From contig NC_134398.1 of NCBI RefSeq assembly GCF_050003625.1, positions 98,024,583 to 98,088,582 on the forward strand: 64,000 nucleotides of DNA, in the 5' to 3' direction. The stretch is from Haematobia irritans (Eukaryota; Arthropoda; Insecta; Diptera; Muscidae). The translations under genes and the position numbers were made by a program. Positions within the stretch are counted from its first letter, which is position 1, and every line of letters starts with the position of its first letter. Below the pieces are notes generated by a model. That model saw only the letters and a program-made list of their open reading frames with translations. It was not told the origin of the DNA and did no database searches. This document shows positions 11,220 to 22,110 of the stretch, piece by piece.

Positions 11220-12151
11220 AAGGGTGATTTGTTAAGAGCTTGATAACTTTAAAAAAAAAAAAACGCATAAAATTTGCAAAATCTCATCGGTTCTTTATTT
11301 GAAACGTTAGATTGGTCCATGACATTTACTTTTTGAAGATAATTTCATTTAAATGTTGACCGCGGCTGCGTCTTAGGTGGTCCATTCGGAAAGTCCAATT
11401 TTGGGCAACTTTTTCGAGCATTTCGGCCGGAATAGCCCGAATTTCTTCGGAAATGTTGTCTTCCAAAGCTGGAATAGTTGCTGGCTTATTTCTGTAGACT
11501 TTAGACTTGACGTAGCCCCACAAAAAATAGTCTAAAGGCGTCAAATCGCATGATCTTGGTGGCCAACTTACCGGTCCATTTCTTGAGATGAATTGTTCTC
11601 CGAAGTTTTCCCTCAAAATGGCCATAGAATCGCGAGCTGTGTGGCATGTAGCGCCATCTTGTTGAAACCACATGTCAACCAAGTTCAGTTCTTCCATTTT
11701 TGGCAACAAAAAGTTTGTTAGCATCGAACGATAGCGATCGCCATTCACCGTAACGTTGCGTCCAACAGCATCTTTGAAAAAATACGGTCCAATGATTCCA
11801 CCAGCGTACAAACCACACCAAACAGTGCATTTTTCGGGATGCATGGGCAGTTCTTGAACGGCTTCTGGTTGCTCTTCACTCCAAATGCGGCAATTTTGCT
11901 TATTTACGTAGCCATTCAACCAGAAATGAGCCTCATCGCTGAACAAAATTTGTCGATAAAAAAGCGGATTTTCTGCCACTGATTTTGGTAATAAAATTCA
12001 ATGATTTGCAAGCGTTGCTCGTTAGTAAGTCTATTCATGATGAAATGTCAAAGCATACTGAGCATCTTTCTCTTTGACACCATGTCTGAAATCCCACGTG
12101 ATCTGTCAAATACTAATGCATGAAAATCCTAACCTCAAAAGAATCACCCTT
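11220..12151 (-). mobile_element. mariner element M1 (internally deleted)
   Basis: The ends are AAGGGTGATT and AATCACCCTT, flanked by TA at 11218-11219 and 12152-12153, as in Tc1/mariner elements. The minus strand encodes the C-terminal two thirds of a mariner transposase. It lies just upstream of the MULE start codon. M2, M3 and M4 are close relatives. Confidence 0.95.
11326..11979 (-). pseudogene. mariner transposase, deleted and frameshifted (M1)
   Basis: The frame encodes the catalytic domain: LFSDEAHFWLNG (first Asp), WFQQDGATCHTA (second Asp) and DLTPLDYFLWG (third Asp). The gap between the second and third Asp is about 41 residues, as in the DD41D group. The open frame has no ATG at its 5' end; it would begin at GTG. 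Upstream (ATG near 12038) lies the true N terminus MNRLTNEQRLQIIEFYYQN, which is joined in the wrong frame after an internal deletion that removed the DNA-binding helix-turn-helix region. It is not functional. Confidence 0.9.
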
Positions 12152-12656
12152 TACTGATCGCGTGTAACTAATGCAGATGGACGCGACAGTACCTATAACG
12201 GTAAACAAGTAGCTATGGGTAAAAAATTAACATAGCAACTAGTCTTAGAATAATTTTATGTGGCGACATTCTTCATTAGGGCTCTCCCCGAATGAAGTAC
12301 AGTCGAATAATAAGATTGGGTTTTAGTGCATTGATGTAAACTATAATTTTTAAATAAGCATTAAAAAGTTGTATTTTAAAATACTCTTAGATGTACAAAA
12401 TCTTTAGTAATTATTTTGATGGATGTTTTTTAAGTTTGGGGCACTCTTTCGTAATTTTGGGGCCCATCTTCCTACACTCAAAAATACTTAATGAAAATGG
12501 GCCCCAACGTTTTTTTTTTGGGGTCCATCTTCGTTTCTATCATTCATAAAAATGGGGCCCATGTTCATGGGGCTTGTATTCATAATGAAAGACGACGGGG
12601 TTCTGCTTCATTTACTGTTTGGGGCTTATTTTCCTGGGGCCCATATTCGTAGCGCC

Positions 12657-12806
12657 AGTGAAACCACTTAGAGAAGCTTTGAAACCCTCAGAAATGAGGT
12701 GGGATAATCCACCGCTGAACAACTTTTTGGTGTTCGGTCGAAGCAGGGAATCGAACCCACGACCTTGTGTATGCAAGGCGAGCATCCTAACCATTGCACC
12801 ACGGTG
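12657..12806 (-). mobile_element. SINE, head half
   Basis: The tRNA-like head, read on the minus strand, contains TGCAATGGTTAGGATGCTCG (A-box region) and GTGGGTTCGATTCC-like B-box sequence (one extra base here). It ends at 12806 beside the GCAAGCATTA duplication. The tail half is at 5373-5553, on the other side of the MULE. Confidence 0.9.
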
Positions 12807-12816
12807 GCAAGCATTA

Positions 12817-13060
12817 AAACCAATGTGGTTATATGGCATTCAACTATGGGGATGTGCGGCAAACAGTTCTATCGAGCAAATACAAAGGTTTCAAAACAAA
12901 GTGATAAGATGCAGTAAACGCTCCATGGTATGTCCGAAATAGTGACCTCCACCGAGACTTAAAAATGACAACGATCAAAGAGGAAATCTCTAGAAATGCA
13001 GAAAAACATTTTATCCGCCTACATTACCATACAAATCGCTAAGCCTATTATTTACTTCAA
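12817..13060 (+). pseudogene. Jockey ORF2, C-terminal end (continuation)
   Basis: The frame resumes from 5362 once the SINE is discounted. It reads PMWLYGIQLWGCAANSS, QIQRFQNKVIR and, after a frameshift near 12940, DLHRDLKMTTIKEEISRNAEK, which is the normal C-terminal pattern of Jockey RTs. It ends at the tandem-duplication junction at 13060. Confidence 0.85.
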
Positions 13061-14366
13061 AATTGGTCCATATCGGTCCTTAATTATATATAGCCCCCAT
13101 ATAAACCGATCCCCAGATTTGGCTTGTGGAGCCTCTAAGAGAAGCATAGTTCATCCGATCCGGCTGAAATTTGGTACATGGTGTTGGTATATGGTCTCTA
13201 ACAATTATGCAAAAATTGGTCCACATCGGTCCATAATTATATATAGCCCCCATATAAACCGATCCCCAGATTTGGCTTGCGGAGCCTCAAAGAGAAGCAA
13301 ATTTCATCCGATCCGGCTGAAATTCGGTACATGATGTTGGTATATGGTCTCTAACAACCATGCAAAAATTGGTCCACATCGGTCCATAATTATATATAGA
13401 CCCATATAAACCGATCTCCAGATTTGGCTTGCGAAGCCCCAAAGAGAAGCAAATTTCACCCAATCCGGTTGTAATTTGGAACATGGTGTTAATATATGAT
13501 CTTTAACAAGCGTGCCAGAATTGGTCCATATCGGTCCATAATTATATATAGCCCCCATATAAAACGTTCTCCAGATTTGACCTCCGGAGCCTCTTGGAGG
13601 AGCAAAATTCATCCGATCCGGTTCAAATTGGGAACGTGGTGTTAGTATATGGTCGCTAACAACCATACCAAAATTGGTCCAATCACACAAAAATTGGTCC
13701 ATATCGGTTCATAATCATGGTTGCCACTAGAGCCAAAAATAGTCTATCAAAATTTTATTTCTATAAAAAATTTTGTCAAAATTTTATTTCTATAGAAAAT
13801 TTTGTCAAAATTTTATTTCTATAGAAAATTTTGTCAAAATTTTATTTCTATAGAAAATTTTGTCAAAATTTTATTTCTAGAGAAAATTTTGTTAAAATTT
13901 TATTCGGTTCATAATAAAATTTTCATCATTGTCAAAATTTTATTTCTATAGAAAATGTTGTTCAAATTTTATTCGGTTCATAATCATGGTTGCCACTCGA
14001 GCCAAAAATAATCTACCAAGATTTTATTTTTATAGAAAATTTTGTCAAAAGTTTATTTCTATAGAAAATTTTGTGAAAATTTTATTTCTATAGAAAATTT
14101 TGTTAAAATGTTATCTCTTTACTTTGTTAAACTGAATTATATACGTATTGGATCGATCTTTTTGATTTAATATATACCACGTATGGACTTACATACAATT
14201 TAGAAGATGGTGTTAGGAGGTTTTAAGATACCTTGCCATCGGCAAGCGTTACCGCAACTTAAGTAATTCGCTTGTGGATGGCAGCGTTTAGAAGAATTTT
14301 CTACGCAATCCATGATGGAGGGTACATAAGCTTCGGCCTGGCCGAACTTACGGCCGTTTATACTTG
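13061..14366 (+). mobile_element. Helentron-like element B, 5'-truncated duplicate
   Basis: Copy of 8941-10246: 153-bp units, the minisatellite (13737-14115) and the terminal hairpin at 14332-14346. It lacks the TACCCTCC end and the GTCY core because the duplication started inside it. Confidence 0.95.
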
Positions 14367-14912
14367 TTTTTTTTTTTCAAATGTCTGTTTTCTTGGTTCC
14401 GAATGTCTATTCTCTTTATTCCGAATACTCAATCTACTATTCAAATTAAATAATATTTAGACTTAAGCATACCAAATTTTTGGCCATATTATAAAACAGT
14501 TTTCCGAAACAACATACAAGCGGTTTCACAGAAATTGCTCTCATTTCATTCTCTCGCTGTGTTATGTTGATATCTTTTTATTCAACCCTCCCGGTTTCCA
14601 TCTCTATTTCTTTCTCTATACTAACTCTCTCTCTCTCTCTCTGTCGCTCTCTGAATAAAGTATCACAACATATATATGTTTACTCGAAATTTTTAAATTT
14701 ATATATGTTTACATTCACGCATATTATTTTTATGAAACATTCATGCTCCAAACATAATATATTCGAACATATTAACATATGTGTCCCAAACATTTTGTGT
14801 TAGTTTAGGAACATTACATGTTTGCACTTAAATATATTGTGTTTAAAAATTGTGCCCGAACACACATTTTGTTTATATCGGAACATATGAAAAACATATT
14901 TTTCTAACAGTG
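14367..14912. mobile_element. T-family element, right part (duplicate)
   Basis: Copy of 10247-10792 including the (CT)n run and the AACAGTG end. It has no left end because the duplication boundary lies upstream. Confidence 0.85.
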
Positions 14913-14976
14913 CACAATATGATATAAAATCTTATTTATTTATTTATTTATATACATACCTCTCACAGTTTTTTCA

Positions 14977-15298
14977 AAAGCTTGTTTTATCGAACTCACA
15001 GCATTTCCAGTACCGCAAAGGGTGCTAGCAACTTCGATACAATCACTTTTAATTTTGTTTAAGACACTAATTTCTTTAAATTCATTTTCCTGATGGTCAT
15101 GACAATGATCCACATAATTTTTCGCTAAGACACATTTCCCATCTGGCATTAAATTAACCCTTGCTTTACAGGATTTCACCCAACATTCATATTTATCAAC
15201 TTCTTTATACGACGATTTTTTTTATATATCATTTTCTGATCATACACATACAATAATTTATTATTAATTTTTCGTCCAGTAAAAATAACACACTCCAT
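14977..15298 (-). pseudogene. MULE exon 1 (FLYWCH), duplicate
   Basis: Same sequence as 10857-11178, including CWVKSCKARV, HCHDHQ and the T-run frameshift, so the frameshift predates the tandem duplication. There are no downstream exons in this unit, so it cannot encode a transposase. The window also holds one more MULE end, at about 16777. Confidence 0.85.
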
Positions 15299-15339
15299 AT
15301 TCAACTAGGCACGCTTTTTCTTTGACACTCAAATTAATA

Positions 15340-16272
15340 AAGGGTGATTTGTTAAGAGCTTGATAACTTTAAAAAAAAAAAAAACGCATAAAATTTGCAA
15401 AATCTCATCGGTTCTTTATTTGAAACGTTAGATTGGTCCATGACATTTACTTTTTGAAGATAATTTCATTTAAATGTTGACCGCGGCTGCGTCTTAGGTG
15501 GTCCATTCGGAAAGTCCAATTTTGGGCAACTTTTTCGAGCATTTCGGCCGGAATAGCCCGAATTTCTTCGGAAATGTTGTCTTCCAAAGCTGGAATAGTT
15601 GCTGGCTTATTTCTGTAGACTTTAGACTTGACGTAGCCCCACAAAAAATAGTCTAAAGGCGTCAAATCGCATGATCTTGGTGGCCAACTTACCGGTCCAT
15701 TTCTTGAGATGAATTGTTCTCCGAAGTTTTCCCTCAAAATGGCCATAGAATCGCGAGCTGTGTGGCATGTAGCGCCATCTTGTTGAAACCACATGTCAAC
15801 CAAGTTCAGTTCTTCCATTTTTGGCAACAAAAAGTTTGTTAGCATCGAACGATAGCGATCGCCATTCACCGTAACGTTGCGTCCAACAGCATCTTTGAAA
15901 AAATACGGTCCAATGATTCCACCAGCGTACAAACCACACCAAACAGTGCATTTTTCGGGATGCATGGGCAGTTCTTGAACGGCTTCTGGTTGCTCTTCAC
16001 TCCAAATGCGGCAATTTTGCTTATTTACGTAGCCATTCAACCAGAAATGAGCCTCATCGCTGAACAAAATTTGTCGATAAAAAAGCGGATTTTCTGCCAC
16101 TGATTTTGGTAATAAAATTCAATGATTTGCAAGCGTTGCTCGTTAGTAAGTCTATTCATGATGAAATGTCAAAGCATACTGAGCATCTTTCTCTTTGACA
16201 CCATGTCTGAAATCCCACGTGATCTGTCAAATACTAATGCATGAAAATCCTAACCTCAAAAGAATCACCCTT
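15340..16272 (-). mobile_element. mariner element M2 (duplicate of M1)
   Basis: 933 bp, flanked by TA at 15338-15339 and 16273-16274. It is a product of the segmental duplication, not of a new transposition: flanks match those of M1 and it differs by one A. It carries the same broken transposase frame at 15447-16100 with a GTG start. Confidence 0.95.
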
Positions 16273-16777
16273 TACTGATCGCGTGTAACTAATGCAGATG
16301 GACGCGACAGTACCTATAACGGTAAACAAGTAGCTATGGGTAAAAAATTAACATAGCAACTAGTCTTAGAATAATTTTATGTGGCGACATTCTTCATTAG
16401 GGCTCTCCCCGAATGAAGTACAGTCGAATAATAAGATTGGGTTTTAGTGCATTGATGTAAACTATAATTTTTAAATAAGCATTAAAAAGTTGTATTTTAA
16501 AATACTCTTAGATGTACAAAATCTTTAGTAATTATTTTGATGGATGTTTTTTAAGTTTGGGGCACTCTTTCGTAATTTTGGGGCCCATCTTCCTACACTC
16601 AAAAATACTTAATGAAAATGGGCCCCAACGTTTTTTTTTTGGGGTCCATCTTCGTTTCTATCATTCATAAAAATGGGGCCCATGTTCATGGGGCTTGTAT
16701 TCATAATGAAAGACGACGGGGTTCTGCTTCATTTACTGTTTGGGGCTTATTTTCCTGGGGCCCATATTCGTAGCGCC

Positions 16778-16927
16778 AGTGAAACCACTTAGAGAAGCTT
16801 TGAAACCCTCAGAAATGAGGTGGGATAATCCACCGCTGAACAACTTTTTGGTGTTCGGTCGAAGCAGGGAATCGAACCCACGACCTTGTGTATGCAAGGC
16901 GAGCATCCTAACCATTGCACCACGGTG
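16778..16927 (-). mobile_element. SINE head half (duplicate)
   Basis: Copy of 12657-12806 with the same A- and B-box-like words. It follows the duplicated MULE end at 16777. Confidence 0.9.
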
Positions 16928-16937
16928 GCAAGCATTA

Positions 16938-17181
16938 AAACCAATGTGGTTATATGGCATTCAACTATGGGGATGTGCGGCAAACAGTTCTATCGAGCAA
17001 ATACAAAGGTTTCAAAACAAAGTGATAAGATGCAGTAAACGCTCCATGGTATGTCCGAAATAGTGACCTCCACCGAGACTTAAAAATGACAACGATCAAA
17101 GAGGAAATCTCTAGAAATGCAGAAAAACATTTTATCCGCCTACATTACCATACAAATCGCTAAGCCTATTATTTACTTCAA
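16938..17181 (+). pseudogene. Jockey ORF2 C terminus (duplicate)
   Basis: Copy of 12817-13060. It ends at the AAAATT microhomology, where the flanking sequence beyond the duplication begins. Confidence 0.85.
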
Positions 17182-17185
17182 AATT

Positions 17186-19025
17186 ATTGCACGGTACTCG
17201 GACGAATATTTTGGGATCGCTACTAGCCCAAAACACAGTCTTCGGCTGGGTTCTCACGGGTCCTATTCCTTCTTCGAATATTTCTGTCTAAACGACTACT
17301 GTGGACCCCCCCAAGGAAGATAGTCTTCACTAGACACTTCTCCGCACTTTGGGAAATAGAAGAGCTTCCCTGACGTCCTCTCTTATCTGATTCAGATAAG
17401 TTTTGCGAGGAAAATTATAAAACGACAACCCGACGGTATTCTGAGTGAAGATACCCTTCCTCTTGAAACTTATTCCTTCGGACAAATCGGAAACCAAGGA
17501 CGGCCTGTCTCACACAATTTCTTCGAAATTATGCATCCCTCTTGTGAAAACCATGAATTAAGACGATTCACCACGACTTTGTCCGGGGGTATATACAGTT
17601 ATACCATATGAGGACAGCTTAGGTTACGCCTACAAATGAAAATTTGTTATCTGCCTTATCGCCGGTCATCCACCGATAGAGAGACAATTTGACTTCGATT
17701 GGTTTTCATTGCCTTGAATGACATTTTTTCACGTCGGTCCGACACAACAATTAGACTTGTTTCTCCTTGTTTTGAAGTGGAGGTTGTACAAATTCGTGCA
17801 CAATCGCGAAATCACACAGATGTATCGCCATATACATGTTGACCCGTCCTAGACATTTCTGCATTGAATACAATTAAGATATTCTCTACAAAATATTATC
17901 CAGAACTTTTAGTTACAGACAGTGACTTGAACAACTTTTGCATTTGGCTGACGGCACGGAGAATGTGGTTCCTCTTTATGTACAAGTCCTACGGAAGTGC
18001 ATGTACGTTGACGACGTATTGACGGGGTACCATAATTTCAATAATGCGTCTGGGTCAAGGGGCAATATACACCGCAATTATGTCGATCCTGAGCTGTCTT
18101 CTCATATAGAACGCGACGCTATTTTACCACTACTGGTTTTAACAATGAGATTATGTGGAATGCTTTACAGATCACGCCTTGATGATAACCCACGGTTATA
18201 TTTACAAAACTGTCTGCTTTTCTACGAAAGCGGTATCTTTACATGCTACTTTTGATTTGCCCACGACATTCTCGACGAGAACTATTACTCCCCACCAAAC
18301 CTTAACCTAACCTAACGGCCATCGTTTGTTCAAATGGATTACATCCTTGTCTTTTAGGGAGTTAAGATAGGTCTATCTGTAGCGTTATGCTCGCGTCCTC
18401 CCTAGTTTTTGTCTACGTGAAAAATCTTTGGTTTGATGACCGCGTTCGAATCGCAATATATCGGACTACAAGTTGTAAGGCGACCTACGGTTTCTGGTCA
18501 CCCTGACCATTAAGTTAATTTGGTTTTCCGTCCCGTCATCGAAATCTTTCTATATTTTCATAGATAGAAAACATAGCAAACATGGCTGCTACCCTTCCAG
18601 AGTCTGAGAACGACGTCTCCGTGTTGGATGAGGAACGGGAGATTAATTCTAGCATCGACCCTTGCCGATGAACATACCATCAGTACGACTACTGATTCTG
18701 CCATTTTGGCCGACAATGTTGCAATAGAAACCAATAAAAACCCGTTGACGACGGCTTCTGGAGTTCCTCCAGGAGAATTATTTCTGGCTTTGCCACCCAT
18801 TTCGGCACCAGTCGAAAGAAACAGGGCTCGAGTATGTCGACATATACGCATGGCATCATTCACGTGATTGCAACGAATTCGGGCCGATGCGCTTTAAACG
18901 AAGACTGCAGACCGTAGCGCTCCTGTTTTGTACATTCTGTATACTTTCATTATTTAAATTGTACATATAATTAATATTACTTTAAATTTTGCAACATGGC
19001 TGGATGTTGCAAGGCGGGCGGCAAT
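17186..19025 (+). pseudogene. BEL/Pao retrotransposon pol remains
   Basis: Heavily decayed. The clearest piece is at 17938-18255, with KCMYVDDVLTGYHNF: a Y-V-D-D catalytic box followed by LTG as in Pao-type RTs. Order and frames around it are scrambled by stops. A short Ser/Thr-rich frame at 18628-18867 may be the pol C-terminal end. The region stops at the purine-rich tract AAGGCGGGCGGCAA just before the LTR. A small TTAACCTAACCTAACGG piece at about 18301-18317 resembles LOA/SINE tails. Confidence 0.55.
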
Positions 19026-19334
19026 GTTTAAGTTCAAATGCCGTTTTCTTAGCTTTTGTTAAATCATATAATCATTTTCAAGTGTAATCCCGCCGTTAGG
19101 ATTTGTCTACACCTTTTCTGCCTTTCGGCACGAAAATAAGGACATTTTCTAACGTCAAATGTCATCAACCCCCGCCTTTCGGCATCCAAGCTTTTTGACA
19201 TTCTTACTTTGAGGCTCTCTCGCTTTGGCTTTTCTTCTACGAATGTAAATATTATTTGACGAGCAATAATTTATTCAATAAAGCCCAATATTTTGGTTCA
19301 ACTTCTAAACCAGTGACTTTTTATTTCTTCTAAC
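19026..19334 (+). repeat. LTR of the BEL/Pao element
   Basis: It starts TGTTTAAGTTC directly after a purine-rich tract and ends TTCTTCTAACA, giving TG...CA limits. AATAAA at about 19278-19283 would be the polyadenylation signal. No partner LTR is seen in the window, so the limits rest on the purine tract and terminal dinucleotides. Confidence 0.6.
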
Positions 19335-19647
19335 ATACTTTTATGCCACGCATCCAGGCACAACTTTAACAGCACTTCAAAAAATGTCCTCACAAAGAAG
19401 TTAATTATTTTAACTACATAATTTTTTTCATATTTTAATGTGTATTTTTTAATAGTTTAAAAAAGAGTAAGAATAAATAAAATGGTACAAATTATTCAAA
19501 TTTTGCCACAAAAATGCTAAATCCATTATAGAAAAATCGATAATGTTTGAAAATATTCGAGGGAAAATGTTTCAAACAAAGGTTAGAATGCATTAAAAAT
19601 TATAAAAAAAATATAAAAATTATTTCGATGTCCTCATTACAGAGTAG
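19335..19647. repeat. Unclassified repeat also present at 22725-22960
   Basis: Shares words such as AAAATGTCCTC, TTATTTTAACTAC and AAATGGTACAAATTATT with 22725-22960, in the same order. No coding potential. It probably marks two copies of a short non-autonomous element. Confidence 0.6.
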
Positions 19648-19825
19648 GGAGCCACCGAGGTGCAATGGTTAGCATGCCCGCCTTGCATACACAAGGTCGT
19701 GGGTTCGATTCCTGCTTCGACCGAACACCAAAAAGTTTTCAGCGGTGGATTATCCCACCTCAGGAATGCTGGTGATATTTCTTCTCTAAGTGGTTTCACT
19801 TTTTCAAAGCTTCTCTAAGTGGTTT
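19648..19825 (+). mobile_element. SINE head copy joined to MULE sequence
   Basis: tRNA-like head with GGTGCAATGGTTAGCATGCC and GTGGGTTCGATTCCTGC, followed by the SINE body to GTGGTTTCACT. There is a short internal duplication (CTTCTCTAAGTGGTTTCACT twice). It stops at the same base where the MULE at 5554-12656 entered its SINE, and MULE-type sequence follows. Confidence 0.85.
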
Positions 19826-21084
19826 CACTGAATGAAAATGAATCCTAAAATTTCCCAATGCAAATGGGCCCTAAAATTTCTTTGGGCCTGTTTTCATTTG
19901 ATGTGGAGCCCATTTTCAAACCTTGAGCTTAACAAATGCATATCGCATAGTTACATACTTCAAAAGAGTTTGGTCGGGTTTTATCGTTTTATTATGATAA
20001 GTGCAAATATAGCAATCAATAATAAACAATTTAGTAAATTCATTAATGAAAAAATCGCTTTCAGCGAAACTTGCATTACATAAAAAAATCGCGCGGTTTT
20101 TTTAAAATATATCTTTTGCTTTCATTTATTCCCACTAACAAATGTTCTGTATACAAGTTGAGAAAATAAGGCCTCGCAAGGATTCTACTTTTAATTGTAA
20201 AATTTTAATAGAAATGTGTGGTCGACATTTAAATGATATTTATTTGCAGAAAACAATGATAAAACAATAGACTATTAAAAAAATCGCGCGACTTTTTTAA
20301 TAGTCTATTGTCCCAAACATGTTATGCTAGTTTATGAGCATTGTATGCTTGCACTTAAAAAAATTGTGTTAAAAAAATTTGAGTTCCAAACATATAATTT
20401 TTACACCCAAACATATGAAAACAGTATTTTTCGGCCGTGTAGGAAGTGGAGGTGTCTGCTTTTCTGAATTACTCAGGCGTACACTGGGAAATTGGTTTAT
20501 CACTGCACTTTTCATTGCATATTCATAGTTAGTTACGAAAATATCCGATTCCATTTCTTATTTTATTCTTCTTTTTCATTGGGATAAAAAAGACTTATAA
20601 CGCATTTAAACGTTAGCATTTTTTATTTATTTTTTGATCATTCACATACAATACTTTATTATTATTTTTTCGCCCAGTAAAAATAACACACTCCATATTT
20701 TCTTCTTTTTTGTTTTTCTTTGACACTCAAATTAATACTGATCATGTGAGAGTATCAAAAGCAGTCAACAAGTAGCTATGAACAAAAAATATAATCATTA
20801 AACAAGTATCAAAGTAATACTGCATTGTGAAATACATTTAAAAATACTGATTGATGTATAAAGTCACTAATAATTATTTTGACACATTTTTAATTTTGGG
20901 GCACACTTTCATAATATCGGGGCCCATTTTCGTACATTCAAAATTATTTTATGAAAATGGGGCCCAATTTTTTCTTTGGGTCCATCTTCATTTTTTATCA
21001 CTTACATAATTGCGACCCATGTTCATGGGGTATGTATTCATAACGAAAAAGGGCCCCAAATTTGGGGTCATACTTCATTTCCAA
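19826..21084. mobile_element. Internally deleted MULE derivative
   Basis: About 1.26 kb with MULE subterminal GGGCCC/ATGAAAATG repeats at both ends. Inner islands match the full element: 20040-20090 (end of the coding exon), 20080-20310 (TCGCGCGA palindromes), 20450-20555 (exon 3 with TACACTGGGAAATTGG) and 20635-20705 (start of exon 1). The catalytic exons are gone. A T-family end lies inside at about 20313-20440. Confidence 0.8.
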
Positions 21085-21132
21085 TTTATATAATATAGTC
21101 GGTCCCGCCCGACTTTAGGCTTTTCTTACTTG
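21085..21132 (+). mobile_element. Helentron-like 3' end fragment
   Basis: TATAATATAGTCGGTCCCGC, then a CCCGACTTTA stem and TTACTTG: the tail of the second Helentron-like subtype (compare 40510-40551). Only the end is present. Confidence 0.7.
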
Positions 21133-21278
21133 TTTCTTAATTACTTCTTCCAATCTTCTTGGCATTGAATGTGATAGTTTTTTTGTAACATCGGACCCAA
21201 TTTTTTGTCATTTTTGTAACCGAGCCTCTTTTAGTTGAGTTTTGCTAGTTATTTGACGCTTTCCATTGCGTCTGCCCA

Positions 21279-21465
21279 ATTCGTCCCATAGTGATCTTCT
21301 TCGACGAGAGTAAATTTAATATTTTTCAGTCGGATGGAAGAATTCGTGTATGGAGACGACCAAATACCGGGTTAAAAAAAAAAAAACAATGTGGTCAGCA
21401 CGGCCACGCATGGTGGAGGAGGAGTCATGGTGTGCTATGCCTTCAACCGTGAACTGAACGGACGT
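21279..21465 (+). pseudogene. Tc1-like transposase fragment
   Basis: The frame contains VIFFDESKFNIFQSDGRI, then VWRRPNT, and after an A-run GGGGVMVWCAF. This is the region of the first catalytic Asp in Tc1 transposases. The A-run at 21374-21385 disrupts it, and the rest of the gene is absent. Confidence 0.75.
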
Positions 21466-21539
21466 GTTTTTAATAGCGGATTATTCAATTTCATCGTAAT
21501 AAATACTTGTTACGAATTTCAAGTGTGGTGGTAAATTAA

Positions 21540-22110
21540 GTCACCATGCAGCGAAATTCAAAGTCATCTACTGGGCTGTTAACTTTAGGGCGCAGGAGGT
21601 AATCCCTTAAGAAAGAGATTTAAGGAATTTTAGAGAGATTTTATTCTAAAGAAATTAGGATCAGTCGACCCAAGCACGTTGTCGACTAAGCAAAGCAACT
21701 CCTTAAAATGGGCGCAAGGAACTCTTGAAGCTGAAAAAGTGAAAGATCGCCGGATGAACTGCCATCTTCCAAAAGGGATCAAAGATCGTTTGCCTCAGTG
21801 GCAAACACAGCCCATATTGCTCCTAAGCACAAGCGGGGGGAAATTGAGAATGCCTTGTCTGGCGTCTACTCATAGGTGCTGGAAAAGTTTCCCGGACCAG
21901 ATCCTCGTCACCAAGATGATTTAAGCTAGTCGCGTTTGAGGACCAGAGGTCTACAGAATGTTTTAAAGCTGCATTGATACTAATTGGTGAAGTTTGGTAA
22001 GGAGTAGCTCTAGAGTTAGTCGATAAGAAAGACATATCGGCTAGGCCTAGAGCACATGCACAGATACATGCAAACCCTCCGGACCTCAAATCTATTTTAA
22101 ATGGACTAAA
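21540..22110 (+). pseudogene. LOA ORF1 fragment
   Basis: Parallels 42640-43100 of the long LOA copy (same words, e.g. AAAAGGGATCAAAGATCG and GTTTGCCTCAGT). Frames are broken by stops. It breaks off at 22110, and the next ORF1 part appears at 26994-27300. This suggests one LOA copy split by everything between. Confidence 0.75.

Larger units (their letters stand above)
5554..12656 (-). mobile_element. MULE DNA transposon with nested insertions
   Basis: The two ends are inverted repeats of at least 37 bp, each beginning GGCGCTACGAATATGGGCCC. They are flanked by the 9-bp duplication AGTGAAACC. A 9-bp duplication and long terminal inverted repeats fit the Mutator superfamily, and the encoded transposase confirms this. 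About 3.6 kb of the 7.1 kb is later insertions: a T-family element at 8129-10792 (holding a Helentron-like repeat) and a mariner at 11220-12151. The ends are full of short GGGGC/CCC(C)A words next to ATGAAAATG, forming subterminal repeats at 5560-5800 and 12420-12640. 12152-12656 is the 5' untranslated and terminal region. Confidence 0.9.
8941..13060. repeat. 4.12-kb tandem duplication, unit 1
   Basis: The 4120 bases from 8941 recur at 13061 with an offset of 4120, becoming 4121 after one extra A in a poly-A run (13 A at 11251, 14 A at 15371). Predicted frames in the two units are identical. The junction shares AAAATT (8939-8944, 13059-13064 and 17180-17185), i.e. 6 bp of microhomology. The unit runs from inside Helentron B to inside the Jockey C terminus. 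Confidence 0.95.
13061..17181. repeat. 4.12-kb tandem duplication, unit 2
   Basis: Second unit of the tandem duplication, 4121 bp. It repeats the 3' part of Helentron B, the right part of the T element, MULE exon 1, mariner M1, one MULE end, the SINE head and the Jockey C terminus. After 17185 the sequence departs into BEL/Pao remains. Confidence 0.95.

Noticed and set aside
18558..18863. Host gene on the minus strand around 18.6-18.9 kb
   Set aside because: It overlaps the better explained end of the BEL/Pao pol region and has no recognisable domain or splice context.
19650..19740. A tRNA gene at the SINE head
   Set aside because: A and B boxes are present but no clean cloverleaf or anticodon arm could be drawn, and the sequence continues into the SINE body in every copy.
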